DNA of 64,000 bases from positions 1 through 64,000 of the forward strand of contig CACZUX010000019.1 in NCBI GenBank assembly GCA_902784475.1. The letters run 5' to 3'. The notes under the pieces are model-generated. The model searched no databases and was not told the DNA's origin. It saw only the letters and a program-made list of their open reading frames with translations. Every line of letters starts with the position of its first letter. Within the stretch, counting starts at the first letter, position 1. Positions 53,433 through 63,586 of the stretch are shown here, one piece after another. The translations under genes and the position numbers were made by a program. This stretch comes from an uncultured Bacteroidales bacterium. GTDB lineage: Bacteria > Bacteroidota > Bacteroidia > Bacteroidales > Bacteroidaceae.

Positions 53433-54755
53433 ATGGCACAAGCATTCCAAAAAGTATATACAAAGATCAGCCAGATCACGAAGGCCACCTGTTCGCTGAA
53501 AGCCAAGGGCGTGGGCTACGATGAGCTGGCCACCATCAATGGTCGTCTGGCTCAGGTGGTGAAAATCATGGGCGATGAGGTCACGCTGCAGGTGTTTGAA
53601 GGCACCGGCAGCATCCCCACCAACGCCGAAGTGACCTTCCTTGGCAAGTCACCCACGCTGAAGGTCAGCGACCAACTGGCCGGACGTTTCTTCAACGCCT
53701 ATGGACAGCCCATCGACGGCGGACCGGAAATCGAGGGCAAGGAAGTGCCCATCGGCGGCCCCTCGGTGAACCCTGTGCGCCGCAAGCAGCCCTCCGAACT
53801 GATTGCTACCGGCATTGCCGGCATCGACCTCAACAACACGCTGGTGTCCGGACAAAAGATTCCCTTCTTCGCCGACCCCGACCAGCCCTTCAACGAGGTG
53901 ATGGCGCTGGTGGCCATGCGCGCCAAGGCTGACAAGATCATCCTGGGCGGCATGGGTATGACCAACGACGACTACTACTTCTTCCGCAACACCTTTGCCG
54001 GCGCCGGTGCGCTGGACCGCATCATCTCCTTCATCAACACGACGGAAGACCCCGCTGTGGAGCGCCTCCTCGTGCCCGATATGGCGCTGACGGCGGCAGA
54101 GTATTTCGCTGTGGAGAAGCATGAGACGGTGCTCGTGCTGCTGACCGATATGACCTCGTATGCCGACTCGCTCTCGATCGTGAGCAACCGTATGGACCAG
54201 ATTCCCTCGAAGGACTCCATGCCCGGTTCGCTCTACTCCGACCTGGCTAAGATATATGAGAAGGCCGTGCAGTTCCCCGAAAGCGTGGGCGGCGGCTCCA
54301 TCACCATCATCGCCGTGACCACCCTCTCGGGTGGCGACATTACGCACGCCGTGCCCGACAACACGGGCTATATTACCGAGGGTCAGCTCTATCTGCGCCG
54401 CGATTCTGACATCGGCAAAGTCATCGTGGACCCCTTCCGTTCGCTCTCGCGTCTGAAGCAGCTGGTGGCCGGAAAGAAGACCCGCAAGGACCATTCGCAG
54501 GTGATGAACGCTGCCATCCGACTCTATGCCGACGCGGCCAACGCCAAGACCAAGTTGGAGAACGGCTTCGACCTGACGGACTACGACAACCGCTGTCTGG
54601 ACTTCGCCAAGGAGTATGCCGACAAGTTGTTGGCCATCGACGTCAACCTCAACACCGAGGAGATGCTCGACGTGACCTGGGGCCTCTTCCGAAAATACTT
54701 CAAGCTGGAGGAAGTCAACATTAAGAAAGAATTCACGGATATGTATTGGAAATAA
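53433..54755 (+). CDS. V-type ATPase subunit B
   Basis: The protein has 440 aa from the ATG at 53433; an in-frame ATG at 53421 would overlap subunit A. It has the beta-barrel N-terminus, a central nucleotide-binding-like domain without a true P-loop (SGQKIPFFADPDQPFNEV), the segment VLVLLTDMTSYADSLSIVSN and a helical C-terminus. It is the non-catalytic partner of subunit A. Confidence 0.96.
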   Translation: MAQAFQKVYTKISQITKATCSLKAKGVGYDELATINGRLAQVVKIMGDEVTLQVFEGTGSIPTNAEVTFLGKSPTLKVSDQLAGRFFNAYGQPIDGGPEIEGKEVPIGGPSVNPVRRKQPSELIATGIAGIDLNNTLVSGQKIPFFADPDQPFNEVMALVAMRAKADKIILGGMGMTNDDYYFFRNTFAGAGALDRIISFINTTEDPAVERLLVPDMALTAAEYFAVEKHETVLVLLTDMTSYADSLSIVSNRMDQIPSKDSMPGSLYSDLAKIYEKAVQFPESVGGGSITIIAVTTLSGGDITHAVPDNTGYITEGQLYLRRDSDIGKVIVDPFRSLSRLKQLVAGKKTRKDHSQVMNAAIRLYADAANAKTKLENGFDLTDYDNRCLDFAKEYADKLLAIDVNLNTEEMLDVTWGLFRKYFKLEEVNIKKEFTDMYWK

Positions 54756-54758
54756 TCC

Positions 54759-55379
54759 ATGGCGATAAAGTTTCAGTATAACAAGACATCGCTCCAACAG
54801 CTTGAGAAAAACCTCAAGATGCGACAACGCACCCTGCCCATCATCAAAAGCAAGGAGACGGCGCTGCGCCTCGAGGTGAAGAAATGCAAGGAGGAAGCCG
54901 ATGCCCTGGAGCGCAAACTCCAGGAGCAGATTGCCGGCTACGAATCGATGTATGCCCTGTGGGGCGAATTCGATGCCTCGTTGGTTTCGCTCAAAGATGT
55001 GGAGCTAGACGTCAAGAAGATAGCAGGCGTGCGCGTGCCCATCCTTTCGGCCATACGGCTGGAGGTGAAGCCTTTCGGCCTGTTTTCTGCACCGAAGTGG
55101 TATTTTGACGGTATCAAACTGCTCGAAGGTTTGGCCAAAACCGCCGTTGAGCGTGAATTTGTGATGGCCAAGCTGACGCTGCTTGACCACGCCCGCAAGA
55201 AGACCACGCAGAAGGTAAACCTCTTCGAGAAGGTGCAGATTCCGGGATTCCAGGAAGCCGTACGCAAGATCAAGCGCTTCATGGAAGACGAGGAGAATCT
55301 CTCCAAATCGTCGCAGAAGATCTTGAAGTCGCTGCAGCAGAAGCGCGCTGCAGAAAAAGAAATGGAGGAAGCCGTATGA
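54759..55379 (+). CDS. V-type ATPase subunit D (central rotor shaft)
   Basis: The protein has 206 aa. Long N- and C-terminal helices flank a short middle domain, as in the rotor shaft (KFQYNKTSLQQLEKNLKMRQ; QIPGFQEAVRKIKRFMEDEE). The start follows subunit B by 3 bp, and the stop overlaps the subunit I start as ATGA. Confidence 0.93.
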   Translation: MAIKFQYNKTSLQQLEKNLKMRQRTLPIIKSKETALRLEVKKCKEEADALERKLQEQIAGYESMYALWGEFDASLVSLKDVELDVKKIAGVRVPILSAIRLEVKPFGLFSAPKWYFDGIKLLEGLAKTAVEREFVMAKLTLLDHARKKTTQKVNLFEKVQIPGFQEAVRKIKRFMEDEENLSKSSQKILKSLQQKRAAEKEMEEAV

Positions 55380-57274
55380 TAGAGAAAATGAGAAAACTCA
55401 CGTTCCTTGTCTATCACAAGGAATACGACCGCTTCCTTCGCGATCTGCAGACGTTGGGCGTGATGCACATCCAGAAGTCGGGGGACCAGACTTTGGCCGA
55501 GCCTGAGACGCTGCGCCGACTGCGCCGGCAAAGGGCCGACGTGGCGCAGGTGTTGGCTCAGCTGCAGCCGCTCTCCGGAGCGTTTTTGGACGAGGTGCCC
55601 GCAGGCAACGCCGGAGTGGGTGAGAGCATCGAGACCTCACAGGCCATGAAACTGGTGCGGCGGGCTCAGGAGATACAGACCACGCTGACGGCGCTCTCGC
55701 CCCGCATCCTTTCGCTGGAGAACGACGCCAGGGTGTTGCGCCCCTGGGGCACCGTCGACCGCGCATTACTGGAAAAACTCCATGAGGCCGGAGTGCAGGA
55801 GCGCTACCGCATCGCCTCAGTGAAGCGCTTTGCTGAGAAATTTCCCGACTACGCCGGGCTGGAGGTGAGCCGCGACAGCAAGTTCGTCTATTTCCTCTCC
55901 TTCGACATTGAAGGGCAGGAGAAAGAGCCCGTCCCCGCCCAGTCGCTCAAGTTGCCCGAAAGGGCGCTGGAGGACGTGGAGCGCGAGATAGCGGAACTTA
56001 GGGCCAGGAAAGAAAACCTGGAGTTTGAGCTGCAGAAGATGGCCGAGGACAACCTCGGTGACATCATCGCCCTGCAGGCGGAAATCGACAGCGCCATCGC
56101 TCGCGAAGAGGCCACACTCAAGACACAGAGCGCCGCCGGCAATTTTGTGGTGGTGATGGAGGGATGGTTTCCCGTGCGTGAGGAGCCGGCCATCTCGGGA
56201 TTCCTGGCCAAAGAGCAGGCCTACTACGAGATGCGCGATCCGGTGGCTACGGACGATGTGCCCATCCGCTTGCGCAACAACCGTTTCAACCGCATGTTTG
56301 AGCGCTTGACCAAGATGTACGGTTTCCCGTGCTACAACGAGTGGGATCCCACGCCCATCGTGGCACCCTTCTTCACCCTCTTCTTTGCCATCTGTATGGG
56401 CGACGCCGGCTATGGCATCATCATTGCCCTCTACGGCCTCCTGGAGATTGCCGGAAAGGCGCGTAAGACGCCGATTGTGGGTGAGATGCTTCACGGATGC
56501 GGCGACATGGTGTTCGCCCTCGGTGTGGCGACGACATTGGTGGGCCTGGCCTTGGGCACGTTCTTCGGCCTGTCGCTGATAGACTATGTGCCTTCGGGCA
56601 CGCCCCTGCACCACTATTATGAAGTGGTGGGCGGCAAATTCCCGGGAACGACCTACTCCTTCCAGATGGCCTCCGCCATCATCATCGGTGTGGTGCACCT
56701 GTGCATCGCCATGATGGTGAAAGCCATTCTTTACACCAAGAAGAACGGTCTGGCCGCGACACTCAGCACATGGGCTTGGAATCTGCTGCTCATCGGCGGC
56801 ATCATCGTGGGTGTGCTCTACATGGTGGGTACCCTCTCGTTTGAGGCCACACGCAATGTCATCATTGTCATCGGCATTGTAAGTGCTTTGGGCATCTACC
56901 TTCTCAACAATGTGGCGCGTCTGAAGTCGTCCTTCATCCAGGGCCTGATCGTCAATCCCCTGGCCGGACTCTACGACACCTACAACATGGCTTCAGGACT
57001 CCTGGGCGACGTGCTCTCCTACGTGCGTCTGTACGCCCTCTGTTTGGCCGGCGGCGCTCTGGGCAGCGCCTTCAACACCATCGGCGACATGATTGCCGCC
57101 AACGGCAGTGTGTGGATTGGCGGTGCGGCTCTTGTTTATTTCATCGGTCACGTGCTTAACCTGCTGCTGTCGGCCATCTCGGCCTTCGTACATCCTTTGC
57201 GTCTGAACTTCGTGGAGTATTTCAAGAACTCCGGATACGAGGGGCGCGGAACGGGCTATGAACCTCTGAAATGA
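55376..57274 (+). CDS. V-type ATPase subunit I (membrane stator)
   Basis: The protein has 632 aa. The N-terminal half is cytosolic with coiled coils (ERALEDVEREIAELRARKEN). The C-terminal half has 7-8 TM helices beginning near PIVAPFFTLFFAICMGDAGY, a highly conserved signature. The essential arginine of the penultimate helix lies in DVLSYVRLYALCLAGGALG. It forms the ion half-channels against the K ring. Confidence 0.95.
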   Translation: MIEKMRKLTFLVYHKEYDRFLRDLQTLGVMHIQKSGDQTLAEPETLRRLRRQRADVAQVLAQLQPLSGAFLDEVPAGNAGVGESIETSQAMKLVRRAQEIQTTLTALSPRILSLENDARVLRPWGTVDRALLEKLHEAGVQERYRIASVKRFAEKFPDYAGLEVSRDSKFVYFLSFDIEGQEKEPVPAQSLKLPERALEDVEREIAELRARKENLEFELQKMAEDNLGDIIALQAEIDSAIAREEATLKTQSAAGNFVVVMEGWFPVREEPAISGFLAKEQAYYEMRDPVATDDVPIRLRNNRFNRMFERLTKMYGFPCYNEWDPTPIVAPFFTLFFAICMGDAGYGIIIALYGLLEIAGKARKTPIVGEMLHGCGDMVFALGVATTLVGLALGTFFGLSLIDYVPSGTPLHHYYEVVGGKFPGTTYSFQMASAIIIGVVHLCIAMMVKAILYTKKNGLAATLSTWAWNLLLIGGIIVGVLYMVGTLSFEATRNVIIVIGIVSALGIYLLNNVARLKSSFIQGLIVNPLAGLYDTYNMASGLLGDVLSYVRLYALCLAGGALGSAFNTIGDMIAANGSVWIGGAALVYFIGHVLNLLLSAISAFVHPLRLNFVEYFKNSGYEGRGTGYEPLK

Positions 57275-57322
57275 CAGAAGATAATCATTGATATCAAACA
57301 AAAAGTTAAACAATAAAAATAA

Positions 57323-57748
<426 letters not shown>

Positions 57749-57777
57749 ACACCTGAGACTGGGTTAGATAAAAATCA

Positions 57778-57811
57778 GGGGCGCCTTTTGATGAGGCGCC
57801 CCCGGTTTTTT
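57778..57811 (+). terminator. Rho-independent terminator after the V-ATPase operon
   Basis: GGGGCGCC / GGCGCCCC forms an 8-bp GC-rich stem with a 9-nt loop, followed by CGG and six Ts. The convergent nucleotidyltransferase gene ends at 57830. Confidence 0.88.
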
Positions 57812-57829
57812 ATTGTGTAGGGAGAAACT

Positions 57830-58567
57830 TTAGAAGAGCGATGCAGGGATGAGACTCTTGGCGTTCTCGAAATCCTCCACGGTGTCCAGTTCGCAGGAGA
57901 AAAGGTTCGTGACGTCGAGAATGCGGAAAGAGTGACCCTGTGGAATCAAGCGCTCGAAGGCCAGCTCGTAGAACTTGTTCTCCAAGTGCTCCCCGTTCAT
58001 CATCACCTCCAATTCCTTATATAATGCACGTGTGTACGCGGGGCCCATCTTCTCAATGCCGAGGCTTTCGCCGGCGGCCTGAGCGGGAGAGCAGGTCTTG
58101 CTGATTTCCGTGATTTGTCCCTGTGCGTCGGTCACCACCTTCATCTCTTCTTCGCCCAGGTCGTGGCGGATGAGGGTGAGCACGTTGTCATCGGTGGCAG
58201 ACACCACAAGACGGACAATCTCGGGATCGTAGACGAGATCGCTGTCGAGCAGCAACACCTCGCTGCCTTCGGCCACAGGGCGGGCCAGATAGAGCGAGTA
58301 GATGTTGTTGGTCGAGTCGTACACCTCGTTGTGGATGAAGGTCACCTTGAGGCCGGGATAGCGGGTGGATACAAAGTCCTCAATCAGGTTGTGCAGATAG
58401 CCGGTGACGATGCAGAACTCCGAAACGCCGGCGGCAATGAGGGCGTCCATGCTGCGCTCCAGGAGCGTGCGCTCCCCAATCTTCAAGAGGCACTTGGGCC
58501 GGTCGGAGGTGAGAGGACGCAGACGCGATGCGGTGCCGGCGGCGAGGATGATGGCTTTAACAGACAT
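57830..58567 (-). CDS. LicC-like sugar/alcohol-phosphate nucleotidyltransferase
   Basis: The protein has 245 aa. The N-terminus VKAIILAAGTASRLRPLTSD then RPKCLLKIG is the NTP-binding signature, and LLLDSDLVYD carries the metal-binding aspartates. The size and the STNNIYSLYLAR segment resemble LicC/PntC-type cytidylyltransferases that make CDP-choline or CDP-aminoethylphosphonate. It is the last gene of a five-gene minus-strand unit with an aminotransferase and a CDP-alcohol transferase. The substrate is inferred from context only. Confidence 0.82.
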   Translation of the reverse strand: MSVKAIILAAGTASRLRPLTSDRPKCLLKIGERTLLERSMDALIAAGVSEFCIVTGYLHNLIEDFVSTRYPGLKVTFIHNEVYDSTNNIYSLYLARPVAEGSEVLLLDSDLVYDPEIVRLVVSATDDNVLTLIRHDLGEEEMKVVTDAQGQITEISKTCSPAQAAGESLGIEKMGPAYTRALYKELEVMMNGEHLENKFYELAFERLIPQGHSFRILDVTNLFSCELDTVEDFENAKSLIPASLF

Positions 58568-58579
58568 ATGTCGCGAAGA

Positions 58580-59611
58580 TTAAGCGAGACACGACTTGAT
58601 GGTGTCCACAACGACCTGAATCTGCTCGCGGCGTCCGAGGGTGATGCGCAGGCAGTCTTCAAGACCCTTGTCGCCCATAAACTTAATCTTGTAGTCCTGG
58701 TCGGCAAGAGCCTTCTGCAGGCGCTCCTTGATGGCCGTGGGGTATTTGATGAGGATGAAGTTGGCCACGCTCTTGTACACCTTGAAGCCGGGCTTATCGC
58801 CCAACTCCTTCTTGAAGAGCTGACGGTCCCATTCCATTTCGTCGGCCACCTTACGGTAGTGCTCGTCGCTGTCGAGAGCGGCCAGAGCCACAGCTTCGGA
58901 GAAGCGGTTGAAGCCGAGATATTTGTTGGAGTAGCTCAGGAACTGGTCGTGGCCCTTGCCAATAAAGCCGAAGCCGCAGCGCAGGCCGGGCAGGCCGTAG
59001 AACTTGGACAGCGTGCGCGAGATGATGAGGTTGGCATACTTGTTCACCAGCGGAGCGATGTAGTCCACGTCAGTGGTGATGAAGCTGGCGTATGCCTCGT
59101 CGACGAGCACCATCGTGTCTGAGGGGATATTCTCCATGATACGGCCAATCTCCTCGGAAGTGAGGCTGTTGCCCGTGGGGTTGTTGGGAGACGCCAGGAG
59201 CAGCATGCGGGGGTGGATGCGGTTGGTGTATTCAATCACCTCGTCCACATCGTAGGCGAAGGTGTCTTCCTTCTCATAGAGGGGATACATCTCGAAAGTG
59301 CCGCCGCATTCGGAGGCTACACGGTTGTAGTACCACCAGGAGAACTCGGGGATGAGTATCTTCTTGTTGTCTCCCTTCATGAGGAAGTAGTGGATGGCGT
59401 TCTTCAGAATCTCCTCGCCGCCGTAGGCCAGCAGCACCTGCTCCTCGGGCACGCCGTAGATTTCACTGACGCGCACGCTGATGACGCTCTTCTTGCCCTG
59501 ATCGTAGATGCGGGTGTAGAAGCAAAGGTCTTTCGGGTCGAAGTTTTTCACTGCGTCCAGTACTTTCTGACTGGGCTCAAAGTTGAACTCGTTTCGGTCA
59601 AGATAGTTCAT
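58580..59611 (-). CDS. Class I/II PLP aminotransferase (HisC-like)
   Basis: The protein has 343 aa. The PLP lysine is Lys203 in SRTLSKFYGLPGLR. SPNNPTG (141-147), Asp171 in LVDEAY and the phosphate-binding arginine after the lysine are in place. It lacks any his operon context and sits 12 bp before the cytidylyltransferase gene. Some phosphonate pathways join an aminoethylphosphonate transaminase to PntC, which this pair recalls. A histidinol-phosphate role remains possible. Confidence 0.85.
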   Translation of the reverse strand: MNYLDRNEFNFEPSQKVLDAVKNFDPKDLCFYTRIYDQGKKSVISVRVSEIYGVPEEQVLLAYGGEEILKNAIHYFLMKGDNKKILIPEFSWWYYNRVASECGGTFEMYPLYEKEDTFAYDVDEVIEYTNRIHPRMLLLASPNNPTGNSLTSEEIGRIMENIPSDTMVLVDEAYASFITTDVDYIAPLVNKYANLIISRTLSKFYGLPGLRCGFGFIGKGHDQFLSYSNKYLGFNRFSEAVALAALDSDEHYRKVADEMEWDRQLFKKELGDKPGFKVYKSVANFILIKYPTAIKERLQKALADQDYKIKFMGDKGLEDCLRITLGRREQIQVVVDTIKSCLA

Positions 59612-59635
59612 AGTGTTGTTATTTTGTAGTGTTGT

Positions 59636-60682
59636 TTATTCTTGTTTTTCCGGCAACTTCATCAAGGCGATGCCGATAAATATCCAAACGATTTCCCTCA
59701 CGCGGCAGATGAGGCTGACGAAGATGCCTAAGGCGGCGGAGAGTCCGAGTGCTGCGATGGAGATGACGAAGCCGCCTTCCTGCACGCCGAGCTGCATGGG
59801 CAGGAAGCCGATCAGGTTGGCCAGCAGGGTGGTCAGTGCCACAATGAGTATGGAGTGAAGCGCTGTGAGCAGGATGCCCTCAAAGCCGCCTCCGCAGTCG
59901 ATGCCGAAGAGCAGGAGCATGAAGAGCACTTCCATGGACTGCACGATGCGTGAAAGATATTCCAGTAGCAGCGCCGAGTAGAAGGCGCGTTTGTCCTGGC
60001 GGTGCAGAGCGCCGATCTGACGGTCAACGTTTTCCAAGGCTTCCCGATGGGCTTCTGTGAAGCGCTTGCTCCAATCTTTCAGTCCGGGAATCTTGCCCAC
60101 CCAGCGGATGACTTTCACGACCAGCCCGTTGCGATAGCCCCGGGAGAAAAGATAAAAAGCCACGAGACAAAAGACAATAATCAGTCCCAGGGCAATGCCC
60201 ATGGCCGGTGTGAGGGGCAGATCGCCCACAAGCACAAGACCCAGATAGAGGAAGACTGAGGTAAACCAGAACCAGAAATGGGCGAAGATGTGCATCATGG
60301 CATACAGAATCACCGAAGAGGTGGCGTGTTGTTTGGTCATGTCGCGGGAGAGTTCCATGATGCGGTAGGGCTCGCCTCCGAGCCCTCCGACGGGTGTGGC
60401 GTAGTTGAGTGCATAGCCCGTGATGGTCAGGCGGTAGATGCGCCAAAAGGAAGGGCGCTCGTCGGGGTCTGCGTTGCCGTGTATGATGGCCTGCCAGGAA
60501 AGAGCGTTGATGGCATAGACCACGACCCAAATGCCGATGATAGGGATCAACCAATAACCGGCATGGCAGAGATGGTTCCAAAGCTCGACGAAGCTGACGT
60601 CGAAGGTGAAGAGCATCACCACCACTGCGGCCAGGCCGAGGAGGAAGAACAGGTTGTTGAGACGTTGTTTGGTCCAGGTCAT
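59636..60682 (-). CDS. Lysylphosphatidylglycerol synthase-type transmembrane protein (UPF0104)
   Basis: The protein has 348 aa from the ATG at 60682. About 8 TM helices are present, with the family motif GYALNYATPVGGLGGEPYRI near helix 3 and MPLQLG-like FLPMQLGVQEGGF near the C-terminus. It matches the MprF flippase/AglD-like domain without the aminoacyl-transferase part. It may move or modify a lipid made by the neighbouring CDP-alcohol transferase, 4 bp upstream. Confidence 0.83.
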   Translation of the reverse strand: MTWTKQRLNNLFFLLGLAAVVVMLFTFDVSFVELWNHLCHAGYWLIPIIGIWVVVYAINALSWQAIIHGNADPDERPSFWRIYRLTITGYALNYATPVGGLGGEPYRIMELSRDMTKQHATSSVILYAMMHIFAHFWFWFTSVFLYLGLVLVGDLPLTPAMGIALGLIIVFCLVAFYLFSRGYRNGLVVKVIRWVGKIPGLKDWSKRFTEAHREALENVDRQIGALHRQDKRAFYSALLLEYLSRIVQSMEVLFMLLLFGIDCGGGFEGILLTALHSILIVALTTLLANLIGFLPMQLGVQEGGFVISIAALGLSAALGIFVSLICRVREIVWIFIGIALMKLPEKQE

Positions 60683-60686
60683 AGGC

Positions 60687-61676
60687 TTAGAGTTCGTGGT
60701 TGGCAACCTTGTCGGCAATCTCGCGGCAGAAACGCTCGTGACGATAGACGATATAACTGGTGAAAAGGCGCATGCCGAAGCCTTCGAAGATGAAGTAGAG
60801 TACGGGGATGTCCAGGAGGCAGAAGATGGCAAACATGGCAGTGCGGAAGTTGAACGTCAGCATGCCGTTGAGGGGAATAATCTCCAAAGAGCGGCGGTGC
60901 ACTTCGCTGCGAACCTGCTCGGGGATGTCGTCGCCGTAGCGTTCGGCAATGACCTTCATCAGGCGTTGGAACTGAGGCGTGCGGGCCTCTTGTTTCTTCG
61001 TATAGTCCACATAGCTGCGCAGGAACGTCTTCCACAGGAAGTTGCCCTCCCAGGGCGTTTCATCATAGATTTTCTGCTGTTGAGCGGAGTTGTCCAGCTC
61101 GCTGCCCTTCTTTCCCTTGAGGAAGTGGAGATGGATCTGGATGTAGTAGTCGGCCATACGCTGCTGTGCGCCGATGCCGTCGAATCCGGAAATGAGGGAG
61201 AGTACGAAGGCCACCGCCGTGGCAATCCAGATGTTTCTCTCCGTATCGTCGATGCCCAGCCAGCCGAATTCCAGGCTGTGGTGATAATAGAAACGATAGA
61301 CCAAAGCCAGATAGATGGGGATGAACCAGACAAAGCCGGCGGCTCCGTCGAGGATGCGCCCCAACTGGCTCTTCTTGCCCGTCATGCGGGCCAGTTGTCC
61401 GTCGGTGCAGTCGAAGATGTCTGCCCAGAACAACAGCAGAAGAGCCACGATGTTCATCATCAGGCCGTGCCATCCGCCATAGTAGAAACTGCCGAAGGCA
61501 AAGAAATAGGCACTGCTGACACCGATGAAATACGACATGATGGTCACGGTGTTGGGGTGAACGTCCAGGCGGGCGAAGAATACGGCCCAATAGTAACTCA
61601 AAGGACGGACAAAATGGTAATCGAGCCAGTCTTCCGTTTCGGAAGATTTCAGTGTTGCTGCTACTTTTTCATTCAT
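60687..61676 (-). CDS. CDP-alcohol phosphatidyltransferase family protein with an altered motif
   Basis: The protein has 329 aa with about 6-8 TM helices. The family motif DxxDGxxAR(x8)GxxxDxxxD is recognisable as Asp89, Asp92-Gly93, Ala96-Arg97, Gly106 and Asp110, but the last position (114) is Gly instead of Asp. The first three aspartates bind metal; the fourth is held to be the catalytic base in studied members. Either another residue serves or the reaction differs. It overlaps the upstream LTA-synthase-like gene as ATGA. Confidence 0.85.
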   Translation of the reverse strand: MNEKVAATLKSSETEDWLDYHFVRPLSYYWAVFFARLDVHPNTVTIMSYFIGVSSAYFFAFGSFYYGGWHGLMMNIVALLLLFWADIFDCTDGQLARMTGKKSQLGRILDGAAGFVWFIPIYLALVYRFYYHHSLEFGWLGIDDTERNIWIATAVAFVLSLISGFDGIGAQQRMADYYIQIHLHFLKGKKGSELDNSAQQQKIYDETPWEGNFLWKTFLRSYVDYTKKQEARTPQFQRLMKVIAERYGDDIPEQVRSEVHRRSLEIIPLNGMLTFNFRTAMFAIFCLLDIPVLYFIFEGFGMRLFTSYIVYRHERFCREIADKVANHEL

Positions 61677-63586
61677 AGGTTTTCGTAACTGTCTTGTAAG
61701 ACGGCTTTCAGCTGTTGTTCCCTTTTGGCATCGGGCTTGGATGTGAACGTGCCGCTCTGAAGGTCATACATGGAGAAGCCGCGGTTATCTTTTAATACTA
61801 CGCCGGAAGGATAACTGGCGTAGATAAACGGTTTGGTGTAGTTCTCGGAAAATACATTCCGGGACCAGGGGAAATGACGGTGGGAGATGTTCATCTGAGC
61901 GAGCAGTGTGGCGGCGATGTCGCTCTGTGAAATGAGCGTGTTGATTTCGCCGGTCTTTTTCAGGGCGCCGCCTACGATAAACAGGGGTATATGGAAGAAC
62001 TCAGGATTGTCGTAGAACTGGTGGTAAGGATATCCGTGATCGGCAAAGATGACGACAATCAGGTTGTCCCACACTTCTGTCTGGCTCAGACGGTCCAGGA
62101 ACTGCCCCAGGCAGTGGTCGGTGTAGGCAAAGGCATTGGGTATCTGTTCCCACAATCGTGAATAAGGCACATCCCAAGGCTCGTGAGACGACATCGTTTG
62201 GAAGCCGACATACCAGGGATGCTGTTCCTTGGCCTTTTTCTCCGTAACGTAGGTAAAAAGACGTTCGAAGGCGATGCTGTCGTTGGCGCCCCAGCCGTCG
62301 CGCTCCTCTTCCTTGACATCAATGTCTTCTATGCCGAGAATTTTCTGGTAGCCGGCAGCGGAGAGATAGCGGCCCTTGTTCATGAAGTCGGGATTGCCGC
62401 CGTAGAGGTAGCAGGTGGTGTAGCCGGCTTTTGTCAGCGTGGCGGGCAGCGCCGGAAGTCCCTTTCCCTGCTCCATGAGGGTGAGCACGGAGTCCTCCAT
62501 CATCAGACTCACAGTGGGGAACGAGAGTTGTCCGGATACTACGCTCACCGTGCCCCGGTCGGTGCGGAAGGAGGTGGCGTAAGCCTTCGTGAAATTAAGG
62601 CCTCGGGCCATCCACCGGCAGACTTCCGGCGTGACGGTCTCCGGCTCTCCCGACATCTTTCCCGTGGCTTGGGCCTGCTCGCCGCCGAGCGACTCTACGA
62701 AGACGGCGCCCATACTTTCTATCTGAAGTGTGAGGATGTTGGGGCGGGTGGTGGTGAAAAGTGTGTCGGTGAGATCTTCGGTCTCAACGGGGAAAAGCGA
62801 GGTGCAGAGAGCTTTGGCCTCCTTCCGCTCCATCAGACGGAACTGTTCGGAGGCGGGCTGTCGGTAGAGCCACATGGAGTGTACCATATGGAGCACGGGG
62901 TTCACGGCAGCATGTGAAAGGAAGATGTTGTGGTGCACCGAGAAGTTTTTGTTGGCAATCTGCACTTTTCGGAAGGCCAGTCCTTCACCGATAATGCCGG
63001 TCAGGCCGAGAATAAGAGGAAGAACGCACAGGACGGGAACAATGGCGAGAAGCCACTTGTTCTCCTTTTTCTGGACGCTTCTCTTTCCACCGGACGCCTT
63101 TCCGGGAGAGAAGGACTTCGGCGTCAGGAATATGGCAATAACTCCGGCCAGACAGGCGGCCAATACGGACAGGCCGATGCGGGACACCAGATAACTCATC
63201 GGCTCGCTGGACGACATCTCGCCGGGTTCGCTCATATAGGCAAATATGGAGGCGTCCAATTTGAACTTCCAGTGCTCATACATGATGAAATCGGCGCAGG
63301 TGATGCAGAGGCCCAGGAAGATGGCGAGCCAAAGATACGGGCCCAATATGCGGCGTGCCGCCAGTCGCGGCCACAGGCAAGACAGAAGGGTCAACACGAC
63401 GGGCACTAAAATGACGGCGGAGGCAATCACCGCATCCATCGGCAGTCCGAGCAGCTCTGTCTTGATGACGTCTTTGACGGTAAAGAACGCCAGGCTTCTG
63501 TTATAATAGAGGAAAGCCAGACGTCCGATGACGGCTGTCATCAGCAGATAGCAGAAAAGCGTGATAAGATAAGTTGTCCGTTTCAT
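61673..63586 (-). CDS. LTA synthase/sulfatase-family membrane phosphotransferase
   Basis: The protein has 637 aa from the ATG at 63586. Five TM helices lead to an extracytoplasmic alkaline-phosphatase-like domain with NILTLQIESMG (metal Glu), SFRTDRGTVSVVSG (probable Thr nucleophile), MSSHEPWDVP and FADHGYPYH. Related enzymes transfer phosphoglycerol or phosphoethanolamine from lipids to surface acceptors. It overlaps the CDP-alcohol transferase gene by 4 bp and the RNase HI gene by 4 bp, forming the head of the lipid/head-group unit. Confidence 0.87.
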   Translation of the reverse strand: MKRTTYLITLFCYLLMTAVIGRLAFLYYNRSLAFFTVKDVIKTELLGLPMDAVIASAVILVPVVLTLLSCLWPRLAARRILGPYLWLAIFLGLCITCADFIMYEHWKFKLDASIFAYMSEPGEMSSSEPMSYLVSRIGLSVLAACLAGVIAIFLTPKSFSPGKASGGKRSVQKKENKWLLAIVPVLCVLPLILGLTGIIGEGLAFRKVQIANKNFSVHHNIFLSHAAVNPVLHMVHSMWLYRQPASEQFRLMERKEAKALCTSLFPVETEDLTDTLFTTTRPNILTLQIESMGAVFVESLGGEQAQATGKMSGEPETVTPEVCRWMARGLNFTKAYATSFRTDRGTVSVVSGQLSFPTVSLMMEDSVLTLMEQGKGLPALPATLTKAGYTTCYLYGGNPDFMNKGRYLSAAGYQKILGIEDIDVKEEERDGWGANDSIAFERLFTYVTEKKAKEQHPWYVGFQTMSSHEPWDVPYSRLWEQIPNAFAYTDHCLGQFLDRLSQTEVWDNLIVVIFADHGYPYHQFYDNPEFFHIPLFIVGGALKKTGEINTLISQSDIAATLLAQMNISHRHFPWSRNVFSENYTKPFIYASYPSGVVLKDNRGFSMYDLQSGTFTSKPDAKREQQLKAVLQDSYENL

